Assembly: GCA_943788425.1 (NCBI GenBank)
Contig: CALSQF010000010.1
Coordinates: 1 to 64,000, forward strand
From: an uncultured Planktomarina sp.
GTDB lineage: Bacteria; Pseudomonadota; Alphaproteobacteria; Rhodobacterales; Rhodobacteraceae
DNA length: 64,000 nt
Reading direction: 5' to 3'
The notes under the pieces are model-generated. The model did not search any database. It saw only the letters and a program-made list of their open reading frames with translations, and was not told the DNA's origin. Of this stretch, positions 7,229 through 17,428 are shown piece after piece; the stretch's first letter is position 1, and the number at the start of each line of letters is the position of its first letter. A program made the translations under genes and the position numbers.

Positions 7229-9634
7229 CTAAGATTTCACCCGGCTGTTGTCTGGGTCGTAAACTGGCCCGTTCAGAAGTCTGGCCGCATAGGGCTTGCC
7301 GATGATATCAACTGTGATGCCCTCGACGATATCGGGCTGCATAAAGGCATAGGCGATATTCTTGCCCGTGCGGTGCCCCCATTCGGCAGAGGTCACCGAG
7401 CCGACGAGTTCCCCGCCGGCATAAAGGCTGTCGCTGGCTTGTGGGCTGGCATGTGTGGCATCAATCTCCAGCATCCGCAATTGGCGCCGCTTTTTGCCGC
7501 CTCGGGCCACAAGCCCCGATTTTCCAAGAAAATCTTTGTCCTGGCACACAAAGCGGTCGAGCCCAGTCTCATATGGATCAAACTCAGTGATCAAATCTGA
7601 TTTCCAATGTAGGTAGCCTTTTTCCATGCGCATACTGTCGACAGCGCGTGCCCCGAAATGTCCAATATCATGGGCAGCGCCAGCCTGCATCAGCGCCGAA
7701 TAAGCGGCAAAAAGTGAGGCATTAGGCACATGAATCTCATAGGCCAGTTCACCGGAAAAACTTACCGACATGACAATTGCGGGCGCATGCCCAATGCGGG
7801 CTTCGCGGACCGAAAGCCAAGGAAAACCTGCGGCTGACCAATCACCTCGGGCGCAAGCGCTCAGCACCGCGCGGGACTTTGGTCCGGCCAAGACTAAGAT
7901 CGTGTGGTCATTGGTCAGGCTGCGCAGCTCTACAGAGCCATCTTTCGGCAGGTATTGGCTTAACCAATCCATATCATGAAATTCGGCGGCTGCGGCGGAA
8001 CCATACCAAATGCGGCCATCGGGCAGATTGGCAATCGTAGCTTCGGCTTTGACATTGCCATATTCGTTGAGAAGATACCCAAGCCCGACTTTTCCAATTT
8101 TGCGCGGTACACGAGAACAGATCATATAATCGAGCCAATCGCGCGCGCCAGAGCCGGTGATCTCAATCCGATTGAACCCGTTCACCTCCGCGAGCCCCAC
8201 ATGATTTTGCACCCGTGCCACCTCGGTGGCAACCACCTCATGCACCTGCGTGAACCGATAGCCATAGTCTTCCAAAAACTCTGAGGTGGGTTTGAAATAG
8301 TCAGAGCGCTCCCAGCCGTTGACCACAGTGAAATGCGCGCCGGCCTGCTCTAAGATTGGGGTCAGCGGTGTCGTTTTGGCTGGGCGCCCTGCCTGGCGGT
8401 GCTCATGGGGCAGATGAAATCGAAATTCGTTCTGATAATCTTGAATGGCGTAAAGGGACGTCAATTCTTGCGTGGCATGGCCGGTGAAACGCCTTGGATC
8501 TAGTGCCCATGTGTCATAACAGGCCTCCCCATGGACAATTTGCTGCGCCAAGAGCCACCCATGCCCGCCGCCCTCCCCAAGCCCGGCCCGTAGACCGATG
8601 ATGCAAAAGGCGTTCCGCTTGCCGGGAATCGGCCCAACCAAAGGGGTGCCGTCGATGGTGTAGGTGATCGGTCCGTTGACCACCTGTTTGATGCCGACTT
8701 CTGCAAGGGCCGGCATGCGGGCAATTGCCCCTTCCAACACATCCATAACCCGGTCCAAATCATCTGGGCATAGATCATTGCTGAATTTTGGATCAATCCC
8801 ATCCATGCCCCAGGTCTTGCAATCTTGTTCATAAAACCCGACCAAAAGGCCATTCTTTTCCTGGCGTGAATAGTAGTCTGAAATGGGGCAGCGAAGCAGC
8901 GGGATCCGATGTCCAGCTTCCATAACGCCGGGCATGTCTTCGGTGATGAAATACTGATGCTCCATGCTGGCAACAGGATGTTCCACCCCCATCATAGCGC
9001 CAACCTCATTGACCCGGTACCCGCAGGCGTTGACGACAATCTCTGCGCGAATATCGCCCTTGTCCGTGTGCACCGTCCAGCTGTCATCGGCATGTTGCGT
9101 CAGGTCCGTGACAGAGGTGAAACGGTAGACCTCAGCCCCGGCGGCGCGGGCCCGGCGTGCCAAGGCTTGGCAGAGCTGGGCCGGATCGATATGCCCATCA
9201 CTTGGATCCCAGAGGCCGCCCATTAGGTTTTCGGTCGAAATTAACGGATGCCGCCGCGCGCATTCCTGTGCATCCAGCACTTCGAGCTCAACCCCCATGC
9301 CCTTGGCCAGGCTGGTGAAATGCGCGTATCCGTCCATATGAGCTTGCGTATTGGCCAGACGGATGCCGCCATCTCCAAAGTTATATCCGACCGGGTATTC
9401 AGGATCTGCGGCCAGTTCTTTGTAGAGTTTGATTGAATGGCTTTTGAGACCAATCATCACCTGCGACATGCCGAAATTGGTGACCTGCGCCGCAGAATGC
9501 CAGGTGGTGCCGGAGGTTAATTCATCGCGCTCCACCAGAACCACATCGCTCCACCCCTCCTGGGTCAAATGGTAAAGGGTTGAGCAACCGGCGATTCCGC
9601 CGCCGATAACCACAACGCGTGCTTGAGATTTCAT
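7229..9634 (-). CDS. Dimethylglycine/sarcosine dehydrogenase-like FAD protein with GcvT domain
   Basis: 801 residues. The N-terminal half is a DAO-type FAD oxidoreductase: dinucleotide motif VVVIGGGIAGCSTLYHL near residue 8, and SGTTWHSAAQV, where the Trp-His pair matches the covalently flavinylated histidine of dimethylglycine dehydrogenase. The C-terminal half (from about residue 450) is a GcvT-like aminomethyl/folate-binding region (EITGSGARDWLDYMICSRVPRKIGKVGL is characteristic). Predicted to N-demethylate a methylated glycine or amine and pass C1 to tetrahydrofolate. The ATG at 9634 has a perfect AGGAGG; the open frame extends further upstream but without support. Divergent from the MttB-like gene. 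The exact substrate is unknown. Confidence 0.85.
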   Translation of the reverse strand: MKSQARVVVIGGGIAGCSTLYHLTQEGWSDVVLVERDELTSGTTWHSAAQVTNFGMSQVMIGLKSHSIKLYKELAADPEYPVGYNFGDGGIRLANTQAHMDGYAHFTSLAKGMGVELEVLDAQECARRHPLISTENLMGGLWDPSDGHIDPAQLCQALARRARAAGAEVYRFTSVTDLTQHADDSWTVHTDKGDIRAEIVVNACGYRVNEVGAMMGVEHPVASMEHQYFITEDMPGVMEAGHRIPLLRCPISDYYSRQEKNGLLVGFYEQDCKTWGMDGIDPKFSNDLCPDDLDRVMDVLEGAIARMPALAEVGIKQVVNGPITYTIDGTPLVGPIPGKRNAFCIIGLRAGLGEGGGHGWLLAQQIVHGEACYDTWALDPRRFTGHATQELTSLYAIQDYQNEFRFHLPHEHRQAGRPAKTTPLTPILEQAGAHFTVVNGWERSDYFKPTSEFLEDYGYRFTQVHEVVATEVARVQNHVGLAEVNGFNRIEITGSGARDWLDYMICSRVPRKIGKVGLGYLLNEYGNVKAEATIANLPDGRIWYGSAAAAEFHDMDWLSQYLPKDGSVELRSLTNDHTILVLAGPKSRAVLSACARGDWSAAGFPWLSVREARIGHAPAIVMSVSFSGELAYEIHVPNASLFAAYSALMQAGAAHDIGHFGARAVDSMRMEKGYLHWKSDLITEFDPYETGLDRFVCQDKDFLGKSGLVARGGKKRRQLRMLEIDATHASPQASDSLYAGGELVGSVTSAEWGHRTGKNIAYAFMQPDIVEGITVDIIGKPYAARLLNGPVYDPDNSRVKS

Positions 9635-9789
9635 TGCCTGCCTCCTGATCTGCACCTTACTCCTGGCACATTGGAAGGGGTTTTGAAAATACTTTTCCGC
9701 CATTTGATAGTCTGACAGCGCGGTCATTTTCCTTGACCGAATCCTGCGCGCGCGAGACGGTGCCTGCAAAAGTAATCGAAGGGAGTGTT

Positions 9790-11307
9790 ATGGCGCGCGC
9801 AACAGGTGGCAGAGCGGGGCGACATCTGCGGCGCAGTAAAGCCTTGCCGATAAATCCCGCGCCCCCCGGAGGGTTTGGCGGGCAATATAAACCTTTGAGT
9901 ATGTCTGATATGGAGCAGATCTACGATGTCGCCCTGCGCTTGCTCGAAGAGCTTGGGGTTGGCGAGGTGCCGGACCGCTTGCGGGATCTCTTTGTGCAGC
10001 AGGGGGCTCGATTCGAAGCTGGGCGGATTCATATACCGCGTCGCTTGATTGCGCAGGCCGTTGCCGCTGCTCCAAAAACCATCACTTTGCACGGCCGGGA
10101 TCCCGCGCGCAGCATCGAAGTGGGCGGGGATCGGGTGCATTTTGGCACCGGAGGCGCGGCGGTGCAGACTTTGGATTTGGACGGTGGCGATTATCGCGCC
10201 TCGACGCTTCAAGACCTCTATGATTTTGCCCGGCTTCAGGACCAACTGACCAATGTCAGCTGGTTTACCCGTTGCTGCGTTGCCACCGATTTGGTTGGAG
10301 AGGAGGCTTTGGATATCAATACAGCCTATGCCTTGCTCGCAGGCACCAGCAAACCTGTGGCCACCTCTTTCACCTTAGCGGACCATGTGGCGCCCATCGT
10401 TAAGATGATGGATATGGCGGAGGGTCGCAAGGGGGCGTTTTCGGAGCGGCCGTGGTTGGCGGCCCATATCAGCCCGATGATTTCACCGCTGCGATTTGGC
10501 GCGGATGCGGTCGAGGTGTGTTTTGAATGCGTGGCGCATAATATCACGGTCAGCTGCATCACCGCGGCACAATCAGGGGCAACAGCGCCGGCCACCCCCG
10601 CGGCATTTTTGGCGCAATCTTTGGCGGAAACATTGGCGGCTCTGGCCATGGTGCATGTGATGAAGCCTGGCCATCCGATGATTTTTTCCAACTGGCCATT
10701 CGTGATTGATCTGCGCAGTGGAGCGTTCTCGGGCGGGGGTGGTGAGATTGCCCTCATGAATGCCGCATCGGCACAGCTTTCAAATTGGTTGGGCCTGGTC
10801 AGCGGTGTCGCCAGCTCGATGACTGATTCCAAGGCGATTGATGCGCAATATGGCTCGGAGAAAGGGGTGACCGCCCTCGCTGCAGCCTTATCGGGTGCCA
10901 ATATGATCTACGAAAGCGCCGGCATGACCGCGGCTTTGCTCGGGGTTTCTTTCGAAGGGTTTGTTCTCGACAATGATATGCTTGGCAATATTTATCGCAT
11001 GCTGCGCGGGGTTGAGGTGACCGAAGAAAACCTCGGCTTTGAGGTGATTGTGGACGCGGTCCACGGAGACGGACATTTCCTGGGCCATCCTCAAACGATG
11101 GCCGCGATGGAGCGAGATTATTTCTACCCGGAGACCGCCGATCGAGAGGCGCCAATCACTTGGCGCGAACGGGGCAGCATGGATGCGCAGACTCGGGCCA
11201 TAGCCAAGGCGCGCACGCTTTTGCAGTGGCACCCCACCTATTTGTCGGCAGAGGCCGATGCCCGCATTCGCGCGGCCTTCGACATCCAACTGCCACCAAA
11301 GCGATAG
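9790..11307 (+). CDS. MttB-family trimethylamine/glycine-betaine methyltransferase-like protein (non-pyrrolysine)
   Basis: 505 residues matching the trimethylamine methyltransferase (MttB) superfamily along its length (GGxGGQYKPLS start, INTAYALLAGTSKPVATSF, LRSGAFSGGGGEIALMN). The frame contains no internal TAG, so this is a non-pyrrolysine member; characterised ones demethylate glycine betaine and related quaternary amines onto a corrinoid protein. No corrinoid protein gene is adjacent. The ATG at 9790 follows GAAGGGAG; a longer open frame from 9733 lacks a ribosome-binding site. The divergent flavoprotein suggests a shared methylated-amine pathway. The stop lies three bases from the convergent fadN-like stop. 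Confidence 0.82.
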   Translation: MARATGGRAGRHLRRSKALPINPAPPGGFGGQYKPLSMSDMEQIYDVALRLLEELGVGEVPDRLRDLFVQQGARFEAGRIHIPRRLIAQAVAAAPKTITLHGRDPARSIEVGGDRVHFGTGGAAVQTLDLDGGDYRASTLQDLYDFARLQDQLTNVSWFTRCCVATDLVGEEALDINTAYALLAGTSKPVATSFTLADHVAPIVKMMDMAEGRKGAFSERPWLAAHISPMISPLRFGADAVEVCFECVAHNITVSCITAAQSGATAPATPAAFLAQSLAETLAALAMVHVMKPGHPMIFSNWPFVIDLRSGAFSGGGGEIALMNAASAQLSNWLGLVSGVASSMTDSKAIDAQYGSEKGVTALAAALSGANMIYESAGMTAALLGVSFEGFVLDNDMLGNIYRMLRGVEVTEENLGFEVIVDAVHGDGHFLGHPQTMAAMERDYFYPETADREAPITWRERGSMDAQTRAIAKARTLLQWHPTYLSAEADARIRAAFDIQLPPKR

Positions 11308-11310
11308 CTT

Positions 11311-13614
11311 TTATTCGATCGCATTGCCGCTGAGCATGGCGTTGATCCAGCCCTTGGTCTCGGAGGTTTTGGCGAGCCTAAGAAAGGCTGCGCGTTCACG
11401 GTCGAACATATCTTGCTCCGTGACCTGCAACTGTGCATCGGAGGCGGTATTTACGACGATGGTCGCGATTTCCATCGCCGTGGTTTTGTTGTGCGGTTTG
11501 AACCAGCCCTTTGCCACGCCATCGGCCATAAAGGCCTCCATTTTGGTGTAGATGGCTTGACCCGGCAGGGTCAGTCTTGGCGGCTCTGGTGGTGTGTATC
11601 CTGGTGCCATGTCGTGGATCATAGCACTGGCGCGGGTGATGAGCTTGTCTCGGTTCATCACTGTCTCGTCATGGCCGGGCTGAAAATATCGCAATTTAGT
11701 AGCCTGCTCAGGGCTTTCGCCAGTTTTGCCATAACCGATTTGCATCCAGCTTTCCCAAGCGGCGGCATCTGCATCGCCGGTCGCTTCAAACCAGCGTTGG
11801 TAAGTGGTCTTGACCCCGCCGCCACCGGGCACAACCCCAACACCGCTTTCCACCAATCCCAGCACGGAATTGGCGTGGGTGAGCAGGCGGTCGCAATGCA
11901 AAAGTACCTCAAAACCGCCGCCGAGCGAAAGGCCGGAGGGCGCGCCCACAACTGGCACGGGGCAATATTTTAATGCCGCAACGGCCTGTTGGAAATCATT
12001 CAGAAAGGCATCCATTTCTTCCCAAGCTTCGCGGGCGATGAAGTTGGCAAAGCGGTTCAAATCGACCCCCGCGCTGAAGTGCTGCGCATCGTTATGGATC
12101 AAAATGCCGGTGCCATGATCTTCAGCCGCTTGGCGCACGATGGCCATGCTCTCACCTGTGAGTGCATTGGCTTTGGAATGAAACTCAACCAAACGCAGAT
12201 CACCGGGCAGGCTCCAAAGGCTCGCTGCGCGATTGCTGGCAATCGGGGTTAGAGTGCGGCGCGTGAGGCTAAAGCGCTCTGTGCCGTCGGGCAGTTGCAC
12301 GGGTTTGAGCTGTGATGCAGTTTGATCAAAATTGCGGACCATCAGAGTGCCCTCTTGCACCTGATAGAACGGGCCATGATCTGCGGATATTTGCAGGGCT
12401 TGGGGAATGGTGCAGCCGGCGTTTTGGGCCAATTTTATGACCACGTCAGCGCCCAAAGCATCGATCATTTCAAATGGGCCGCGGATCCAGTTGAATCCCA
12501 TCTTCATCGCGTCATCAATGTCTTGCGGCGTGCCGGTGACATCCGGTATCAAAGCCGCCGCATAGGCGAGCACGCGGCCAAGAAAATTGCAACAAAATTG
12601 ATGATGCGGTTCGGAGCCTTCGATCATCATCGGCAGGGTTTCGAGACCATCTTGATGCGCAGTGGCGGCCTTTTGTGCCAGGGCTGGCAGCTCGGTGATG
12701 CGCGGGCGTAATGCGCCGCTGGTCAAATCAACGGCTTGATCCTCACGATAAAACCCGCCTTTACCAGATTTCAAGCCAGTGAAGCCTTCTGAGATCATCG
12801 AATCTATCAGGGTATTAGCTGGGTTGTTGGAGCGCCCAACTGCGTGAAACACGTCATTTTCTGGGAGGATATCTCCCAAAGTGTCCACCACATCGGACAT
12901 GAGGTCCACGCCGATCATATCGTAAAGACCAAATACCCCAGTTTTTGGAATGCCCATGGGACGGCCCATTAGAGCATCGGCATGTTCGATGCAAAGACCC
13001 TGTTTGAAGGCCTCGTCCATACCCACTTGTAGTGCAAAGACCCCAACGCGATTGCCTAAAAATCCGGGGGTGTCATTGCAGGGAACCACGCCCTTGCCAA
13101 GAATTTCGTCATTGTACTGCGATAGGCGCTCCATCACATCGGCGCGGGTATCGGCGCCACGGACAAGCTCCAAAAGGCGCATGTAACGCACGGGGTTGAA
13201 GTAATGGGTGATGGCAAATCTTTGGCGGAAGGCCAAAGGCATCTCCGCTACCAAAAGCTTGATCGGAATGGTCGAGGTGTTGGAGGTGACAATACAATCG
13301 TCGCGGATCACTGCGTCCAGACGTTTGTACAGATCGCGTTTGATGTCGAGACGTTCAACCACAGCTTCAACAATCCAATCGCATTCCGCGAGCTTGTCAA
13401 AATCAGCCTCAATGGTGCCGGTTTCAATCAGATCGACATTGCCACGCTGGTGCAAAGGCGCGGGTTCAGATTTTTGGAGCCGTTCCAAAGCGTAATCTGT
13501 AGCTTTGGTTGTCAGGTCCAAAAGGAGAACCTTGTGACCTGCATTGGCGATTTGACCGGCGATGCCAGAGCCCATGGTGCCAGCGCCGATAACTGCGATG
13601 CGCTTGAATGTCAT
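11311..13614 (-). CDS. FadN-type 3-hydroxyacyl-CoA dehydrogenase / enoyl-CoA hydratase
   Basis: A 767-residue bifunctional beta-oxidation enzyme in the FadN order, not FadB order. The N-terminal NAD-binding domain starts IAVIGAGTMGSGIAGQIANAG, followed by the HCDH dimerisation domain (THYFNPVRYMRLLELVRG). A crotonase domain sits at about residues 460-700 with the oxyanion element FSAGVDL and LGLVESGVGVVPGGGG carrying the catalytic glutamate. Hydrates enoyl-CoA and oxidises the 3-hydroxyacyl-CoA. No thiolase or acyl-CoA dehydrogenase is adjacent. It ends three bases from the mttB-like gene. Confidence 0.88.
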   Translation of the reverse strand: MTFKRIAVIGAGTMGSGIAGQIANAGHKVLLLDLTTKATDYALERLQKSEPAPLHQRGNVDLIETGTIEADFDKLAECDWIVEAVVERLDIKRDLYKRLDAVIRDDCIVTSNTSTIPIKLLVAEMPLAFRQRFAITHYFNPVRYMRLLELVRGADTRADVMERLSQYNDEILGKGVVPCNDTPGFLGNRVGVFALQVGMDEAFKQGLCIEHADALMGRPMGIPKTGVFGLYDMIGVDLMSDVVDTLGDILPENDVFHAVGRSNNPANTLIDSMISEGFTGLKSGKGGFYREDQAVDLTSGALRPRITELPALAQKAATAHQDGLETLPMMIEGSEPHHQFCCNFLGRVLAYAAALIPDVTGTPQDIDDAMKMGFNWIRGPFEMIDALGADVVIKLAQNAGCTIPQALQISADHGPFYQVQEGTLMVRNFDQTASQLKPVQLPDGTERFSLTRRTLTPIASNRAASLWSLPGDLRLVEFHSKANALTGESMAIVRQAAEDHGTGILIHNDAQHFSAGVDLNRFANFIAREAWEEMDAFLNDFQQAVAALKYCPVPVVGAPSGLSLGGGFEVLLHCDRLLTHANSVLGLVESGVGVVPGGGGVKTTYQRWFEATGDADAAAWESWMQIGYGKTGESPEQATKLRYFQPGHDETVMNRDKLITRASAMIHDMAPGYTPPEPPRLTLPGQAIYTKMEAFMADGVAKGWFKPHNKTTAMEIATIVVNTASDAQLQVTEQDMFDRERAAFLRLAKTSETKGWINAMLSGNAIE

Positions 13615-13628
13615 GCTCTACCTGCCTG

Positions 13629-14415
13629 TTAGAAAAATGCCCTGAGGGCTTTGTTGACATCAAAAGGGTGTTCGGTGATCGACATATGGCCCGATTGGGC
13701 AATTTCGACCAGTCCACCTCCTAGCGCAGCCTGTAGGGCCAATCCAGTTTTACGGGGCGTCATTCGGTCTTGGCCGCAGACCACAGTCAAGGTGGCGCAG
13801 GTAGATAGATTGTGCGGCGGCGGGGCCATTGGCATACGCATTACAAGCCACCAAATCTTTATGCAGAGTGCCTGGAGCATTGCCGGCCATAAGGCGGCTG
13901 CCATAAAGCATATGTGAGGTGCCCGGCATTGTGTGGTCATGAATGTGACCTGCTGAACCATGGCCCCAATCCATCATCGCGCCAATGGCAGCGCCTTCTT
14001 TTGTTGCGGCCAGATCGATCAGCGCGTCATTGACCGGTATCGCGAGGGCTGTGCTGATAAAGGCCGCCTTGGCGACGAGATCAGGGTAGCGGCTCGCCAA
14101 TTCCAATTCGATTAGGCCGCCCATGGAGTGACCGACCAAAGTTGCTTGGGTGATGCCGAGAGCCTGTATGAAGTGCGCATACCAATCGGCCATCGCCTCA
14201 ATTGTTGTCAGTGCCTCGCCCTTGGATAACCCATGTCCAGGCATATCGGGCGTGATGCATTGAAAGCCTCGATTGGCAAAAAAGCGATGTTGCAACATGA
14301 AACCAAGATGTGATTGGCCTGAACCGTGCACAAAGAGCACAACCGGACCAGACGGGTCAAAATCGCGCCCACCGGTTGAGGCAAAGATTTCGGTATTGTT
14401 CAGCGTCAGTCTCAT
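13629..14415 (-). pseudogene. Alpha/beta hydrolase, frameshifted
   Basis: The first frame (14415 to about 13800) has the alpha/beta-hydrolase fold: VLFVHGSGQSHLGF oxyanion loop and the nucleophile elbow GHSMGG. The second frame (about 13810 to 13629) supplies the C-terminal strand TVVCGQDRMTPRKT with the acid residue and the catalytic histidine in AQSGHMSITEHP. One extra base at about 13798-13812 breaks the gene; the joined product would be about 261 residues. The start overlaps the upstream sulfhydrylase stop by four bases (ATGA), indicating an operon. The substrate is unknown. Confidence 0.8.
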
Positions 14416-15728
14416 GCGCCTGTTCCTTTTGCCTTTGCTGCTGTTAGTTTTCCGGCTGTGCGCAGCGCTTGTTTGAAATCATCAATAATGTCTTTTTGAT
14501 CTTCCAGACCTACTGAAATTCGGATCAAATCATCGGTCAGCCCCGCCGAGGCCATAGCCTCGGACGTGAGATGTGAATGTGTGGTCGAGCCGGGGTGGAT
14601 CACCAGGGTTTTGGCATCCCCAACATTGGCCAAATGGCTGGCCAACTGCACAGATTCGATGAAGGCTCGGCCTGCGTCGCGGCCGCCTTTGATGCCGCAG
14701 GCGATGATTGAGCCTTGGCCTTTTGGCATGAGGCGCATGGCGGTGTCATGACCTGGATGATCCGGCAAGCTGGGGTGTTTGACCCAAGAAATTTGTTCAT
14801 GACCGACGAGGAACTCTAACAGGGCTGCGGTGTTGGACATATGTTTTTCCATCCGTAGACCAAGGGTCTCGAGCCCTTGCAAGATATAGAACGCATTTTG
14901 CGGCGACATGCAGGGGCCGACATTCATCATGCCTTCCGTGCGGATCCGCACCGACAGGGCTGCCGGGCCGAACTCTTCCCAAAGAACCGCGCCCTGATAT
15001 CCGAAATGCGGGGTGGTCAGCATGGGGAATTTATCATTTTGCCCCCAGTTGAAATTGCCCCCATCAATCACTGCACCGCCCAAGGCGATGCCATGGCCGC
15101 CCATCCATTTGGTGAGTGAATGGATCACCACATTTGCGCCCAATTCGATCGGTTTGACCATCCAAGGGGTGTTGAATGTGGCATCAATTATCAAAGGTAT
15201 GCCGGCAGCTTGGGTGATCTTGGCCACAGCAGGCACGTCCATGATATCCATGCCGGGATTGCCGATCACTTCTCCAAAGACCATTTTCGTATTGGGGCGA
15301 ATGGCCCCAGCAATGGCTTGTGGGTCATTCGGTGCCACGAAGCTGGTCTCGATCCCGTAGCGTTTCAACGTATGTTCAAATAGGTTGATATTCGCACCAT
15401 ACATTTGCGAGGAGCTGACAATGTGATCGCCTGCCGAGCAAAGAGCCAGAACGGTGACAAAGAGTGCGGACATCCCCGACGCTGTGGCAATGGCAGCAAC
15501 CCCACCATCTAAGGCGGCCAAACGCTGTTCGAGTACGGCGACCGTTGGATTGGTCAGGCGCGAATATATGTGCCCGCCAACTTCCATATTGAATAAGGCA
15601 GCGGCATGTTCGGTGCTGTCAAAAACATAGCTGGTGGTTTGGTGAATTGGCACGGCCCGGCTGCCAAAGCGCGCATCGGGGCTTTGGCCGGCGTGAAGCG
15701 ATAGGGTGTCGAATTTATAGTCAGCCAT
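14412..15728 (-). CDS. metY: O-acetylhomoserine sulfhydrylase-like PLP enzyme
   Basis: 438 residues of the Cys/Met-metabolism PLP family. The N-terminal FDTLSLHAGQSPD and the PLP-lysine motif VVIHSLTKWMGGHG fit the O-acetylhomoserine aminocarboxypropyltransferase subgroup, which makes homocysteine from O-acetylhomoserine and sulfide in the cytoplasm. Start chosen at 15728 because AGGAG lies seven bases upstream; an earlier ATG at 15746 has no support. Overlaps the hydrolase gene by four bases. A related gamma-lyase activity cannot be excluded. Confidence 0.83.
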   Translation of the reverse strand: MADYKFDTLSLHAGQSPDARFGSRAVPIHQTTSYVFDSTEHAAALFNMEVGGHIYSRLTNPTVAVLEQRLAALDGGVAAIATASGMSALFVTVLALCSAGDHIVSSSQMYGANINLFEHTLKRYGIETSFVAPNDPQAIAGAIRPNTKMVFGEVIGNPGMDIMDVPAVAKITQAAGIPLIIDATFNTPWMVKPIELGANVVIHSLTKWMGGHGIALGGAVIDGGNFNWGQNDKFPMLTTPHFGYQGAVLWEEFGPAALSVRIRTEGMMNVGPCMSPQNAFYILQGLETLGLRMEKHMSNTAALLEFLVGHEQISWVKHPSLPDHPGHDTAMRLMPKGQGSIIACGIKGGRDAGRAFIESVQLASHLANVGDAKTLVIHPGSTTHSHLTSEAMASAGLTDDLIRISVGLEDQKDIIDDFKQALRTAGKLTAAKAKGTGA

Positions 15729-15780
15729 GAGAGTGCTCCTGGGCAAGAATTTTCAGTGCCTTTGCTAACCGGCAATGGAC

Positions 15781-15804
15781 CATAGCTCAAGCGTTTGCGC
15801 TATG
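15781..15804 (-). promoter_or_regulatory. Inverted repeat in the metY leader
   Basis: CATAGC...GCTATG with a 12-base loop lies about 55 bases before the metY start. It could be a leader hairpin or operator. I could not fit it to a SAM-riboswitch class. Confidence 0.25.
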
Positions 15805-15935
15805 TCATTTCAGGCGTTGCAATCATAGATATTTGAAATCCCAAGAATATTGGGAGATGTGACGTAGGGTGAAATTGGCAGCCACAGGCCGCAGACAGCG
15901 CATCGCGCGATTTAATCTTGCGTTTTAGGCGGGAG

Positions 15936-17404
15936 ATGGGCTTTAATATCCATATTATGATATTGATATTTTACGTAATATTCTGTTCGCTACTTTCTGC
16001 AACGCTGATTTTTTCACTTTATAAGCTTCGTCGCAGTCGCCTGGAGAACCGCAGAATGCGCCGCCGGATTGACCGGTTGCGTCTGTCGAACTCTAAGCTC
16101 TCTCGCTATGTTGATCTTGATGATCTCACTGCAGCGCAATCGCGCCGATATCTCGTGGAGCGGATTGACCGCCATAAACGCATCGAAACGCACGCGATGC
16201 TTTACGTGGATTTGGATGATTTCAAAACGGTGAATGACACCTATGGTCATGAAGTTGGGCATTCGCTGTTGATTAAGGTGACCGATGCCATGGTGGCGAC
16301 CTGTCGGCCCGGAGACTTTGTCGCGCGGCTCGGAGGGGATGAATTTTGTGTTTTTCTGAAAGGCTGTGATTTGGAGCGCGCTGAGCAGGTGGCGCACCGC
16401 TTTTTGCAGGCGGTGGTCGGGGCCAATGTGGAGGTTGCGGGGCGCCGTGTCATCTGCACCGCCAGCATTGGAGTGTGCGAATTGCGGCCGGATCAAAGTA
16501 TGGAAGATGCTTTAAAGGTCGCTGATGCGGCGCTCTATGAAGCGAAATCTAAGGGCAAAAACCAAATTTTAGCAGCGGATCATGAAGTGGTGCGCCGCAT
16601 GCGGCAAAAACAATCACGCCCCTCTGCTGAGGAGGTTGGAGCGGCTTTGGAAATGGGGAGATCACCTATTTTGTTCAGCCCATTTTTGATTTGGAGCAGG
16701 ATCGAATTGAGGGGGTTGAAGCTTTGATCCGATGGGTCAAACCGGATGGCGAGATTTTATTGCCAGGGGACTTTTTGGATCTGATGGCGGACGGTTATAA
16801 ACGCGGCGTGCGCCCACCGCTTGAGGAGGCCAATCAAGCTGCAATTGGTTTTTCGGAATTAGATCCGCCGATCTATTGCGGATGGAATATTTCGAGCAAG
16901 TTCCTCAACAATACTGTGCAGCCGGGGACGGATATGGATTGGCTCAAAGCCTTGCTCAATGGCTTGCCACCAGAAATGACAGTTTTTGAAATTGTTGAGA
17001 GCACAGTGATTGATAACCCTGAGGCCACGAAAACGCTCATCAATGCGCTGAGATCCAAGGGTGTGCGGATCGCTCTGGATGATTTTGGCATTGGGATGTC
17101 CAACCTTGAGCGATTGCTGGAATATCCGATCGATATCTTGAAAATTGACCGCTGCTTTGTTCAAAGCCCGACACGAGAAAGCCGCGAGGGGATTATGCGC
17201 GGATTGGTCGAGATGTCCAAAACCATGGGTTTTGAAATCGTCGCAGAGGGAATCGAGACTCAGGGTCAATTGGACCTTGTGCGGGCTGCAGGAATCACCC
17301 ACGCACAGGGTTATTTTTTGGGCAAACCAGAGAGAGCTGACTATTGGCTCGCAGAAACATTGCGCCGGCGGTCTCAAAAATCGCCATCTGCGCGACAATT
17401 TTGA
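15936..17404 (+). pseudogene. GGDEF-EAL cyclic-di-GMP protein, frameshifted between domains
   Basis: The N-terminus has one membrane segment (about residues 6-28) and a short coiled linker. The GGDEF domain is complete, with RLGGDEF and an upstream RPGD inhibitory-site motif, so diguanylate cyclase activity is plausible. The EAL domain follows in another frame: VEALIRW, NISSKFL, FEIVEST, DDFGIG, LKIDRCFV and AEGIET keep all expected phosphodiesterase residues. The frames join at about 16655-16661, where one missing G in ATGGGGAG would restore MGEITYFVQPIFDLEQD. ATG 15936 is used, with AGGCGGGAG directly upstream. Intact it would be about 490 residues. Confidence 0.85.
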
Positions 17405-17428
17405 TGTGGATATATTCGAGGGCTCCAA

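Noticed and set aside
9790-11307. Pyrrolysine-containing MttB
   Set aside because: The frame has no internal TAG and no pylS or pylT is seen, so it is a non-pyrrolysine paralogue.
15729-15850. SAM riboswitch upstream of metY
   Set aside because: A small inverted repeat and a Met-containing 8-codon ORF were seen, but the sequence did not fit the SAM-II or SAM/SAH consensus as I remember them.
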